DNA from: GCA-002727735 sp036159515
Lineage (GTDB): Bacteria; Bacteroidota; Bacteroidia; Flavobacteriales_D; Parvicellaceae
Assembly (NCBI GenBank): GCA_036159515.1
Contig: JAYYEV010000057.1
Span: forward strand, 1-31,077
Direction of reading: 5' to 3'
Length of the DNA stretch: 31,077 nt
Both the position numbers and the translations under genes were made by a program. The notes under the pieces are model-generated. The model was not told the origin of the DNA. It saw nothing but the letters and a program-made list of their open reading frames with translations, and did no database searches. Numbering within the stretch: the stretch's first letter is position 1; every line of letters begins with the position of its first letter. Positions 17,001 through 24,514 of the stretch are shown piece by piece.

Positions 17001-18981
17001 TAGTATTATCGATTACAACCACATCAGCCCTCATTCTTTTTTTATCCAACATAAGCTGAATAATTTCTTCAATTTGTTTGTTTTCTTTGTCCGTGTTATT
17101 TACAAAATAAATCTTCAAATTAGCACTTTTCCACCAGGGAGAATTTCGTAAGAACTTAACCATTTGTAAACCAAGTTCATTTTGCTTATTGAATTCGGTC
17201 CACCAAATATTTATTTCTGCATATTTTCCAAAACCTCGATCTTGATCATAATCCAAAAAAAGGATATTATAATCTAAATCTTTAAGCTTATTAGTCATTT
17301 CTCCAAACCACTTGGGGTCTTTTGTATTTCTGGCCCATCCCATCAAAATTGTATTTGGATCTACGCCTGTAAATCCATACGTATTGGCTATGGTTTCAAT
17401 ACCTTTAAAAATATTTTGACAGTATAATTTCCGATGAAAAATGGTGTCATCCACTATTTCTTCATCTTTGACTATTTGATGTGATTTTGGAAAAAGTGTT
17501 GTTGCAGAGTCTACTTCTATTAGGTCAAAATTAGAAACCATTCCACCCCTTCCCATTATGGATTTACTAAATTCAATTAAATGGGGTCTATTTTTAGTAC
17601 CTCCGCTGAATAATAATATGTTAGGTTGCCAATTTCGCTTATGTACTGATTTCTTTTGAAGATTTTTTAATGCAGTTTTGACAATCGAAGTCCAAACACT
17701 GAACCACACATCACCTGTACCTAATACCAAATCTTTTTTGGATAACCAAAACCAGAATGCCATCATTACAATTACTGCTACTAGAGTAGCAGCTAGATTT
17801 AACTGAATCATCAATAAAAAAGTAGCAATGGCACCTATAAGTGACACCGCAATAGGTATTTTAAATTTGGGTCTAAAATCTGGACTGGACCATTGCTCAA
17901 GAAAGCAGGAAATATTGATAAATAAATAGGCCGCCATATAAAACATAGCTACAAGCTCTGCAATGACATTCAATTCTCCTATGAGAATACCCATTTCTGC
18001 TATGATAAAGGTGAGAAGAAGGGCGTTTCTAGGTTCATTATTCACGCCATGTCCCTTAGCAAAAATTTTAGGGGTAATTAAATCAAGTGACATGGCTTGT
18101 AAAATTCTTGGTCCCCCAAGAATACCACCTAAGGCAGATGATAATGTAGCACCCCAAACTCCGCCAAGAACCAATAGTGGTATAGCGCCAAATTCAATAA
18201 GTACGTTGTTGTTTGTTTTTAGTATTTCACTATCAATATTATAATAAATAAAAAAAGCCAATGTTAAATAAACTACTAGACCAATGGTGATAGATAACAT
18301 AGTTCCCCAAGGGATCGATATCCTTGGACTTTTCAAATCTCCACTCATAGCTACACCAGCGGTGAAACCCGTTACTGCAGGAAAAAAAATACCAAATAAA
18401 ACTGCAAAATTTGGTGATGAAATTTGATCATTTCCCACTGTCAATCCTTTAGCAGATCCTAAAAAAATAGAACCTAAGGAAAGGACAATCAATGCTAAAA
18501 TTACGTACTGAATTTTAAGGGCAAAACTCGTACTGATATAAGCTACAGCTAAGACAATCAATAATGCAATTGTTCCAATTAGTCTAAGTTTATTCACCGT
18601 GATTTCCCCTATTCCAAAAGCATCATTTAAAACCGGAATTAAACTTTCAGAAAACCCGATTAAATAAAGGGCAATACTCAAAGCTGTGGCAAAAAAAATA
18701 GTCAGACCTATGGCACCACCAATAGGCAATCCTAAACTTCGGGTAAGCATGTAATAAATCCCTCCCTTGTCAATCTTTTTATCCGTAGCAATTGAGGATA
18801 CACTTAACCCAGTTGTAACCGAAATTAAATGGGAAAAAACAATTATGAGAACCACTTGAAAGATGCCAGAAGAATATCCGACAACACTACCTAGCCTCAT
18901 ATACATGATCACACCTAGTATGGTAAGGAGTGAAGGTGTTAACACACCACTAAAAGTTCCAAATTTTTTTTGTGTTGACAT
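14089..18981 (-). CDS. Giant SLC12-type cation-chloride cotransporter fused to a P-loop ATPase (1630 aa)
   Basis: Residues about 1-413 form an APC-superfamily transporter with roughly twelve membrane segments. The opening FSGVLTPSLLTILGVIMYMR is typical of the SLC12/NKCC (cation-chloride cotransporter) family. Residues about 448-740 match the SLC12 cytoplasmic C-terminal domain (NWQPNILLFSGG, NTILMGWARN, ADLILMDLPLL). Residues about 750-1320 are low-complexity, mostly helical sequence with no family I recognise. An ATPase module follows: FIGKQLELLKEVAQ just before Walker A GDPSSGKS (about 1345-1352) and Walker B VVVIND (Asp about 1411), in the style of AAA/STAND or Orc1-Cdc6-like ATPases. The last 90 residues (FSDEDLQILLQLYWHKKLSL onward) resemble a winged helix. 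Ordinary bacterial SLC12 proteins end before residue 800, so more than half is an addition. No frameshift is seen. The MscS-like gene is coupled downstream. Ion specificity and ATPase role are unproven. Confidence 0.88.
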   Translation of the reverse strand: MSTQKKFGTFSGVLTPSLLTILGVIMYMRLGSVVGYSSGIFQVVLIIVFSHLISVTTGLSVSSIATDKKIDKGGIYYMLTRSLGLPIGGAIGLTIFFATALSIALYLIGFSESLIPVLNDAFGIGEITVNKLRLIGTIALLIVLAVAYISTSFALKIQYVILALIVLSLGSIFLGSAKGLTVGNDQISSPNFAVLFGIFFPAVTGFTAGVAMSGDLKSPRISIPWGTMLSITIGLVVYLTLAFFIYYNIDSEILKTNNNVLIEFGAIPLLVLGGVWGATLSSALGGILGGPRILQAMSLDLITPKIFAKGHGVNNEPRNALLLTFIIAEMGILIGELNVIAELVAMFYMAAYLFINISCFLEQWSSPDFRPKFKIPIAVSLIGAIATFLLMIQLNLAATLVAVIVMMAFWFWLSKKDLVLGTGDVWFSVWTSIVKTALKNLQKKSVHKRNWQPNILLFSGGTKNRPHLIEFSKSIMGRGGMVSNFDLIEVDSATTLFPKSHQIVKDEEIVDDTIFHRKLYCQNIFKGIETIANTYGFTGVDPNTILMGWARNTKDPKWFGEMTNKLKDLDYNILFLDYDQDRGFGKYAEINIWWTEFNKQNELGLQMVKFLRNSPWWKSANLKIYFVNNTDKENKQIEEIIQLMLDKKRMRADVVVIDNTIDQKDVNDHIKTRSHNADLILMDLPLLEKDKENDFIEASNLLFTTIGSALFIEASSAFEISDTKMLKSDLENIKPRTSKVKSFSKIKPELIKSHDAKLDDKLGILQSELLEFNQHLSSNISDALDELTIYYQQILDSDDHSSDTIYQLYDSEYILKLSEEITDQLGILMDDYYAKTLSLINRQDKYIWFELSPHFINEKYISAIENGYLQKYHSPLNSGKIVRIKIPFKRLLIHWYKSNFINELLSNLDLVGIINLNFLNQFKNKTKDKKVSLMKTRDDALLAFQVEMDKSVTKLINAISMDVAKGDLRSLIENREEEFSPKSYQRKIDEIDDFSYWFGKNIFILHNHKIFQIGNVILNEFSMANIDLVFHNLKRELEVNYKARIEKINAYSLRTVKNLSKIITSFEDALAYTNRAIQPLVSKVETRSLVEKFPSEIDLYPLDSISGFEEKQTNLVEKTFYLNSTLNSIYQKEIALKIKSISAENSTWLKDNTEDLINNFKLLVFTLENQDNKKLVIEVKDKLKEKIKDFKNNISSFIERVEVQREELNKTATLFLNENYIFKNSSRREVKSITNENLISNKIKNSQTYFSVQINKILDRFSKEDSDSFIIGKSERLLRIKDFIKSVSIDALLHKGNAQTYIQLFNTLAQPNQLYDSFIGKQLELLKEVAQNHTELNENIVMVSGDPSSGKSYLINSFIKTQKQQTCFTMYSKNEILQLKTDFNSIQLIDLNNQFVQLKDIKSGSVVVINDLELYWKKTNDGLKQINLLLTLINSYPKILFVIECNILLLSLLNECTDLGKDVISYIQTTSFSSDNIEKALVEKNKISGKSVHLKGDQFKFGTFGKFQVNAKKLESLSGGNIGWLNTIWMSFLSYDESGEIELNPNYESYFPDVFSDEDLQILLQLYWHKKLSLGSFNLFFHHWGEDRVNQVLGFLKNQNLITSLDDYFEINKVILPYLKTFFINKNYII

Positions 18982-19026
18982 TAAGTTGTCTTCATATAAT
19001 TATTAAATATGCTAAAAATGAATTAA

Positions 19027-19034
19027 TATTTTTG
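19027..19034 (+). promoter_or_regulatory. -7 promoter box of the CoA-transferase gene (TATTTTTG)
   Basis: TAnnTTTG match 17 bases before the ATG at 19052, within the 70-base divergent gap shared with the giant transporter gene. No -33 TTG at standard spacing, and no comparable box for the transporter gene. Confidence 0.45.
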
Positions 19035-19051
19035 TGTAATAATCATATAAA

Positions 19052-20101
19052 ATGCTAGACCACCTCAATATTTTAGAGCTTTCAAATGTACTTGCGGGAC
19101 CCGCTGTAGGCATGTTTTTTTCTGAACTAGGAGCAAACGTTATAAAAATAGAAAACAAACAAATGGGTGGAGACATGACAAGAAAGTGGAAACTAGCAGA
19201 AGAAAAACATGAAGTACCTTCTGCTTACTTCTGTTCTGTGAATTATGGAAAAAAACATAAATTCTTAGACTTTAATAACGAAAAAGACATGACGGTATTA
19301 AAAGACTATATCAAGAAAAGCGATGTTGTCATCACCAACTTTAAACATGGAGATGCAGCACGTTTTCAACTTTCTTATAATGATTGTAAATTAATTAATC
19401 CTAAAGTTATTTATGCTCATATTGGTGGATTTAAATCAAATCCAAAAAGAGTAGCTTTTGATGTAGTATTACAAGCAGAGACTGGTTTTTTATCCATGTG
19501 TGGAACACAAAATGAATTTGCAAAAATGCCTGTTGCTTTAATTGATGTACTAGCCGCTCACCAAATTAAAGAAGGGATTTTAATTGCATTACTAAAAAGA
19601 CAAAAAACAGGAAATGGATATCACATCAAAACAACTCTTGAAGAAACAGCCATTGCATCATTGATGAATCAGTCTTCAAATTATTTAATGGCTAAACATG
19701 AAGCTAAAAGACTTGGCACCTTACATCCTAATATTGCACCCTATGGCGATATCATTACCACTGCGGATGGTAACAAACTGATTTTAGCCATTGGGACAGA
19801 CAAGCAATTTGATTCATTTTGTGAACTTATCAAATTAACTACAAATATTAATTTCAATACCAATCAAAGAAGAGTAGCTAAAAGAGAGGAATTAATGAAA
19901 TTGATCAACGACAAAACAAGTATTTTACAATCAAACTGGCTATTAGAAAATTGTCATAATAGACAAATACCTATTGGGAAAATAAAGACAGTTGGAGAAG
20001 TGATGAAAGATAGAATTGCACAAGAAATGATCCTAGAAGAAGTAGTTGATAATTATCTAACCAAAAGAATAAAAACAAATTCGTTTGATTTATTGAATTG
20101 A
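19052..20101 (+). CDS. Class III CoA-transferase (CaiB/BaiF family)
   Basis: Family III CoA-transferase, moving CoA between two carboxylic acids through an aspartyl-CoA intermediate. The N-terminus LDHLNILELSNVLAGP and FSELGANVIKIE is diagnostic, followed by NYGKKHKFLDFNNEKD, the FDVVLQAETGFLSMCG segment, and the region ALIDVLAAHQIKEGILIALL, where Asp165 is the probable catalytic residue. GNGYHIKTTLEETAIA follows. At 349 residues it is slightly shorter than the 380-440 usual for the family, mainly in the C-terminal part. The substrate cannot be deduced, and no acyl-CoA dehydrogenase or hydratase gene is nearby. Its 3' end overlaps the convergent gene by 12 bases. Confidence 0.92.
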   Translation: MLDHLNILELSNVLAGPAVGMFFSELGANVIKIENKQMGGDMTRKWKLAEEKHEVPSAYFCSVNYGKKHKFLDFNNEKDMTVLKDYIKKSDVVITNFKHGDAARFQLSYNDCKLINPKVIYAHIGGFKSNPKRVAFDVVLQAETGFLSMCGTQNEFAKMPVALIDVLAAHQIKEGILIALLKRQKTGNGYHIKTTLEETAIASLMNQSSNYLMAKHEAKRLGTLHPNIAPYGDIITTADGNKLILAIGTDKQFDSFCELIKLTTNINFNTNQRRVAKREELMKLINDKTSILQSNWLLENCHNRQIPIGKIKTVGEVMKDRIAQEMILEEVVDNYLTKRIKTNSFDLLN

Positions 20102-20650
20102 ATTTAATTTTGAGAGATATTTTGTTATTACAGTAACCAATTTTTTGGCTTCTTCTTTTGATAATTGGCTACCAAAGTTCAATTCATTATCTATTGTATT
20201 TAGCTTAACAACTCCTTGACCCAGTACCCAAAAGGAATCATTAAAAGTTTTAGCAAAGGATTTTTTATTAAAGTCTTCTATCTTAAATTTTTTAATGTTT
20301 TGAGTAAGTACTTCGTGAGCTTTACCATAACTAAAAATTGATCTTTTAAAGCTGAAACGATCCGCATCAATTTTAATATATTCCATTCCAAATTTTCTCC
20401 ATAAATACACTCTCAATATTTTATAAAAAAAATAGAACCAAAATGCAAAAAAAGTAAATGCATACCATTGTTGCCCATCAAAAGAATCTGTATACAAACT
20501 GAAATACAAAATTGAGATACCTGCACCAAACCAAGCCAATATCCAAATTAACATCAAGTTTGCTTTCCATGATTCTGTTTTTCCTGTGATGATAATTGTC
20601 AGAAAATTATCATGTTTTTCATATGATATTTTATCTCCGATCCATTTCAT
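20090..20650 (-). CDS. Hypothetical two-TM protein with a PH-like (bPH2-type) layout
   Basis: A 186-residue protein I cannot assign. It starts with a short soluble stretch rich in strands (MKWIGDKISYEKHDNFLTII), then two adjacent membrane segments (LMLIWILAWFGAGISILYF and WYAFTFFAFWFYFFYKILRV), followed by a soluble domain with alternating hydrophobic strands (FGMEYIKIDADRFSFKRSI) and a final helix (SKEEAKKLVTVITKYLSKL). A membrane hairpin followed by a strand-rich domain and terminal helix resembles bacterial PH-like membrane proteins. That is a structural analogy, not a family match. The start at 20650 sits four bases after a TAGATTTG box, implying a near-leaderless transcript. Confidence 0.7.
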   Translation of the reverse strand: MKWIGDKISYEKHDNFLTIIITGKTESWKANLMLIWILAWFGAGISILYFSLYTDSFDGQQWYAFTFFAFWFYFFYKILRVYLWRKFGMEYIKIDADRFSFKRSIFSYGKAHEVLTQNIKKFKIEDFNKKSFAKTFNDSFWVLGQGVVKLNTIDNELNFGSQLSKEEAKKLVTVITKYLSKLNSIQ

Positions 20651-20654
20651 GATA

Positions 20655-20662
20655 CAAATCTA
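20655..20662 (-). promoter_or_regulatory. -7 promoter box of the two-TM gene (TAGATTTG)
   Basis: Minus-strand TAnnTTTG match with four bases (TATC) between it and the ATG at 20650. Confidence 0.5.
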
Positions 20663-20766
20663 TCATTTTATAGAATTTACGTGAATTGAAACTTTATCTT
20701 TAAAATTGAGTAAAAGTATTTCTTTTAATTAATTATTTTAGGCACAGAAGTTGCATTGATTGTTAA

Positions 20767-21549
20767 ATGATGAGTTATAAACATTTAGTAATTCTTTTTT
20801 TAGGAATAACCATTTTCCGGTTAAATCCCGTAATGAGTCAAACTGACAATGACTACATGGATTTGCTATTATTTTATGTGGATGAGAAATTTGACATTTG
20901 TTTCAACAAAGCAATGAAATACACGCTTAAAGAGAAAACGAAAAAAGATCCTTTACCCTACCTGTACGTTTCAAAAGCCAGTTTTGAAATGAGTAGAGAT
21001 CATAAATACACTAATAATTATCCAAAAGCATATAAAACTGCTATTTCATTTGCGGCCAAATACAGAAAAAAAGATAAAGAGTACAAATTTAAAGAAGATG
21101 CTGAAGACTTCATAGATGCATTTAAACTTGTGATTATTGAAGAGATTGAAAATTACATATTAGAAGGAACAGACGCAACCTATGGAAAAGCAACAGGATT
21201 ATGTAAAAAAACATGTGACATGGATCCCGATGATTATGGAGCAAAATTATTGTATGCTCTTCTTTGTAATTTGACAAAAAACAAGTCTACAGCAAAAGAA
21301 TACATGAAAATTTGCAAACCTAAACTAGCTGAATACAAAGACAATAAGTTTAGTTTGAAGTACATGACGAAATCGCAGCAGTATATTTTGAAATTCGCTC
21401 TATTAGAATATGCAAATTATTACAAGAAAAAAGATCCTGCAAAAGCAAAATCAATGCTTGAAAATGGAAAGCATTTATTTTATGATGAAAATGAATTTTC
21501 TAAGCTTAATTATAACCTAGATTTCAAATTAATTTACGACAGCATTTAA
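20767..21549 (+). CDS. Hypothetical secreted TPR-like protein
   Basis: A 260-residue protein without a recognised family. The N-terminus (HLVILFLGITIFRLNPVMSQ) is a signal peptide ending before TDNDY, so the mature protein is periplasmic or surface-located. The rest is predicted helical, with repeated pairs of amphipathic helices such as KKDPLPYLYVSKASFEMSRD, DDYGAKLLYALLCNLTKN and KFALLEYANYYKKKDPAKAK, consistent with degenerate tetratricopeptide repeats. It is highly charged (lysine- and aspartate-rich). Adjacent ATG codons at 20767 and 20770 are both possible starts. It converges on bioA with a two-base gap, and no functional link to it is visible. Confidence 0.75.
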   Translation: MMSYKHLVILFLGITIFRLNPVMSQTDNDYMDLLLFYVDEKFDICFNKAMKYTLKEKTKKDPLPYLYVSKASFEMSRDHKYTNNYPKAYKTAISFAAKYRKKDKEYKFKEDAEDFIDAFKLVIIEEIENYILEGTDATYGKATGLCKKTCDMDPDDYGAKLLYALLCNLTKNKSTAKEYMKICKPKLAEYKDNKFSLKYMTKSQQYILKFALLEYANYYKKKDPAKAKSMLENGKHLFYDENEFSKLNYNLDFKLIYDSI

Positions 21550-21551
21550 TC

Positions 21552-22826
21552 CTAATTGTGATTTAGAATATTTTCTAAAGAGCTAAAAATATGGTCAATT
21601 TCATTTTCTTGTATACAATAGGGAACAACAACAGGAAAAACATTTCCAAGTGGTCTCAGGATCACTCCTTTTTGAAGTAATTTCTTGTAAATTTCTTTTC
21701 CAGAATCATTAAAATAGGAAGATTTTCCTCCTCTATCCACTTCAATAGCACCTATTGTCCCAATACATCTCGCATCTCTGATAAGTTCATGCGTTTTTAA
21801 CCTCGAAATATGATAACTAATTCGGTTTTCAATTTCTTTAAGTTTTGGCCAAAAATCATTTTTTTGCATCAAATCAAGTGCTGCATTCGCTGAAGCACAA
21901 CAAAGCGGATTACCAGTGTAAGAATGACCATGTAAAAATGTATGCTTTTGTTCATCTGAATAAAACGCATCAAAAACCAATGCATTTACAGCTGTTAAAC
22001 CTAATGGTAGAAAACCACCCGTTACCGTTTTAGATAAACACATGATATCGGGCTTTTCATTTAAGTAATCCGATGCAAACCAACTTCCTGTTCTCCCAAA
22101 TCCTGTAAAAACTTCATCCGCTATGGTTAATACACCATACTGTTTCGCAATTTCTAGTAGTTTTGATAAGGATGCTGGAGTATACATATTCATTCCAGAT
22201 GCCCCTTGTACGAGAGGCTCAAAAATAAAAGCACAAATATCATTCCCTTCCACAAGTGAAGTAAACTTAGATAATACCAATTCAAGATTATCTGATGTTG
22301 GAAGAGGTATGAAATCAACATCAAACATAAAGTGTTCAAATGGTTCATTGAAACCACCACGAGCAGTAACACACATGCTGCCAAAAGTATCTCCATGATA
22401 GGCTCCTTCAAAAGCGATGAATTTATTTCTTTTTTCACCTTTATTGAACCAGTATTGCATACTCATTTTAATAGCAACTTCATTTGCAGTTGATCCGTTG
22501 TCTGAAAAAAATACTTTTTTAATATTATCAGGAGTGATTTTAACTATAGTTTCTGCAAGGTCAACAGCAGGTTTATGGGTGAAACCACCAAATGCAACAT
22601 GCTCAAGTGTATTCATTTGTTCATGTATTTTTTGAGCAATATAAGGGTTACTGTGGCCGTGACCATTTACCCACCAACTAGAAAAACCATCGATGTATCG
22701 GTTATTATCTTCATCGTAAACATACACTCCTTCACCACGGGATATTGGTAATATGTCTGACCCTTTCATTTGATCAAATGGGTGCCAGATATACTTTTTA
22801 TCTCTTTCTTTTAGATTCATGATCAT
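21552..22826 (-). CDS. bioA: Adenosylmethionine-8-amino-7-oxononanoate aminotransferase
   Basis: PLP enzyme that converts KAPA (8-amino-7-oxononanoate) to DAPA with S-adenosylmethionine as amino donor, the antepenultimate step of biotin synthesis. About 424 residues. The opening DKKYIWHPFDQMKG is typical of BioA. GSTANEVAIKMSMQYW, the class III aminotransferase motif IADEVFTGFGRTGSWFA and the PLP-lysine segment LSKTVTGGFLPLG are present. The frame is open to 22877, but I placed the start at the ATG at 22826, because it overlaps the bioD stop as ATGA and gives a normal N-terminus. Another ATG lies six bases later at 22820. Last gene of the bioB-F-D-A operon. Confidence 0.95.
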   Translation of the reverse strand: MIMNLKERDKKYIWHPFDQMKGSDILPISRGEGVYVYDEDNNRYIDGFSSWWVNGHGHSNPYIAQKIHEQMNTLEHVAFGGFTHKPAVDLAETIVKITPDNIKKVFFSDNGSTANEVAIKMSMQYWFNKGEKRNKFIAFEGAYHGDTFGSMCVTARGGFNEPFEHFMFDVDFIPLPTSDNLELVLSKFTSLVEGNDICAFIFEPLVQGASGMNMYTPASLSKLLEIAKQYGVLTIADEVFTGFGRTGSWFASDYLNEKPDIMCLSKTVTGGFLPLGLTAVNALVFDAFYSDEQKHTFLHGHSYTGNPLCCASANAALDLMQKNDFWPKLKEIENRISYHISRLKTHELIRDARCIGTIGAIEVDRGGKSSYFNDSGKEIYKKLLQKGVILRPLGNVFPVVVPYCIQENEIDHIFSSLENILNHN

Positions 22827-23440
22827 ATAAATTTCTCCATTTTGTTTTTTATTAAAGAACCTTGTTCTTTTACCCATGTTTGATTCACATGTTCTACTAT
22901 GGGGATTCTAGCAATAATTTTTGTTTGAGTCGTATCCTCAATTATCTTTTCTGAGGATGCTACCTCATCACCTACTACTAACAGGCCTAAAACATCTAAT
23001 CCAACTGATTTTACCTTATCAATAGTTAATAAGGTATGATTTATACTCCCCAGATAGTTTTTAAAAACAATAATAACTTTTGCCTCAAACTTAGAAGCTA
23101 ACTCAATAAGCATATTCCCTTTATAATTTAAAGGCACCATGACACCGCCAGCACCCTCTATAATAATTTCTTTTGACTTAGGTAATTTTAAGTTATTTAA
23201 TGAAATATCAATTTTTTCAAGTTTAGCTGCCTCATGTGGTGACATCGGAGCTTTAAGCCTAAAACTCTCTGAATGAATTTTTGTTAAAGGACTGTACAAT
23301 TTCACTTTCATGCTATCTGAAAAATCTAAATCTCCACATTGTACAGGTTTCCAATAATCATAACCTAAACCTGCACATAAAATGGAAGAACAAACCGTTT
23401 TACCAACATTGGTATCTATGGAAGTAACAAAAATTCTCAA
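22823..23440 (-). CDS. bioD: Dethiobiotin synthetase
   Basis: ATP-dependent carboxylase that closes the ureido ring of DAPA to give dethiobiotin. A 205-residue P-loop protein with the modified Walker A near the N-terminus, FVTSIDTNVGKTVCSSIL, the substrate/ATP lysine context YDYWKPVQCG, the APMSPHEAAK loop typical of BioD, and the IEGAGGVMVPLN motif. The second residue of the usual GTDT element is replaced (SIDT), a mild variation. It overlaps bioF upstream and bioA downstream by four bases each (ATGA), pointing to translational coupling through the operon. Confidence 0.95.
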   Translation of the reverse strand: MRIFVTSIDTNVGKTVCSSILCAGLGYDYWKPVQCGDLDFSDSMKVKLYSPLTKIHSESFRLKAPMSPHEAAKLEKIDISLNNLKLPKSKEIIIEGAGGVMVPLNYKGNMLIELASKFEAKVIIVFKNYLGSINHTLLTIDKVKSVGLDVLGLLVVGDEVASSEKIIEDTTQTKIIARIPIVEHVNQTWVKEQGSLIKNKMEKFI

Positions 23441-24504
23441 ATCCTACTGTTTAAAATAGCTAATAACAAATCAATTTCATTTTTTGTATTAAAATCATGA
23501 AAACAAATTCGTATCCTTTCCATTCCCTTCTGAACGGTAGGTGATAATATGGCTTTAACAAATAAATTATCATTCATTAATGCAGACTCTATTTTTAGCG
23601 TCTTATCAGCCGTAATTAAGCTTATTACTGCTCCATTTGGCCCAGTGATATATTGGTAATGAGAGGATAAAGAATTGATAAAATATGATTTTAGCTCAAA
23701 AATACTAGATGTATCTTTTTTCACCAGTGTTTCAATTTGTTTATGTAACTGTGTCACCAATTGATTCGATGGCCCAGTAGTATAAATAAATGATCTTGAA
23801 AAGTTAATTAAATATTGTCTTAGCGTTTTCGAGCCAACTACAAAAGCTCCAGAGAGTCCTGCTGATTTACCAAGTGGGTAAACGATTGCTACACAATTAG
23901 GATGATTAATAAATTGTTGAGCTTGACCAAGATTATTTTCACCTGTTAAACCCATACCATGCGCTTCGTCAACCATAACTCCAGCACCATATTTTTCCGC
24001 TAATTGAAAAACTTCATCCATATCAGGTGAATCACCATCCATACTATACACTGATTCGATTACAATTAGTTTTTTACCTTCAATTTTCAATAATAGTTCT
24101 TCTAATTTGGACACATTATTGTGAGAAAAAATTACATGTTTTGCCTTGGAGAGTCTTATCCCATCTCGTAAAGAAGCGTGAATTAATTCATCGCAAATTA
24201 TAGTGGTTGATCTATCAGCTATGACCGGTAATACACCTATATTGGCCATATAACCTGAATTATAATAAAGAGCAGATGGTGCTCCTAATTTTTTGGCGAA
24301 AAATTCCTCAAGATTTTCCACCGCTAAAAAGTTTCCTGAAATAAGCCTGGAACCCGTAGCACCAGAATTTTCTGCTGTAGCAATTCCTAAAAAATCATTA
24401 GATGATAAATCCACTAAACCACTGTAGTTTCTTAATTTCCTAAGTAAACCTTTGGATTCTCTATCCTTTAATTTTTGTTTAAAATATGCTTGGAACACAT
24501 TCAT
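23437..24504 (-). CDS. bioF: 8-amino-7-oxononanoate synthase (KAPA synthase)
   Basis: PLP-dependent alpha-oxoamine synthase joining pimeloyl-thioester and alanine to form KAPA, the first ring-building step of biotin synthesis. 355 residues, a little shorter than E. coli BioF. It shows DLSSNDFLGIA at the substrate-binding N-terminus, TGSRLISGN, VMVDEAHGMGLTG (the PLP-binding Asp/His pair) and the Schiff-base lysine in YPLGKSAGLSGAFVVGS. The family includes 2-amino-3-ketobutyrate CoA ligase and serine palmitoyltransferase, but the operon context with bioB, bioD and bioA settles the assignment. It starts 10 bases after bioB and overlaps bioD by four bases. Confidence 0.93.
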   Translation of the reverse strand: MNVFQAYFKQKLKDRESKGLLRKLRNYSGLVDLSSNDFLGIATAENSGATGSRLISGNFLAVENLEEFFAKKLGAPSALYYNSGYMANIGVLPVIADRSTTIICDELIHASLRDGIRLSKAKHVIFSHNNVSKLEELLLKIEGKKLIVIESVYSMDGDSPDMDEVFQLAEKYGAGVMVDEAHGMGLTGENNLGQAQQFINHPNCVAIVYPLGKSAGLSGAFVVGSKTLRQYLINFSRSFIYTTGPSNQLVTQLHKQIETLVKKDTSSIFELKSYFINSLSSHYQYITGPNGAVISLITADKTLKIESALMNDNLFVKAILSPTVQKGMERIRICFHDFNTKNEIDLLLAILNSRI

Positions 24505-24514
24505 TTAAGATGTG

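Noticed and set aside
14089..18981. Frameshift or assembly fusion of two separate genes
   Set aside because: The frame is continuous over 1630 codons with no internal gap. The region between domains is coding-like without stops, and the downstream coupling is precise.
22190..22438. 82-codon open frame inside bioA on the same strand
   Set aside because: It is a different frame of a well-conserved enzyme, with no recognisable domain or start signal. Other open frames opposite or within real genes were dismissed for the same reason.
22827..22877. N-terminal extension of BioA (17 residues from the ATG at 22877)
   Set aside because: It would overlap bioD by 55 bases, and the residues do not resemble the BioA N-terminus; the ATGA start at 22826 is the standard operon junction.
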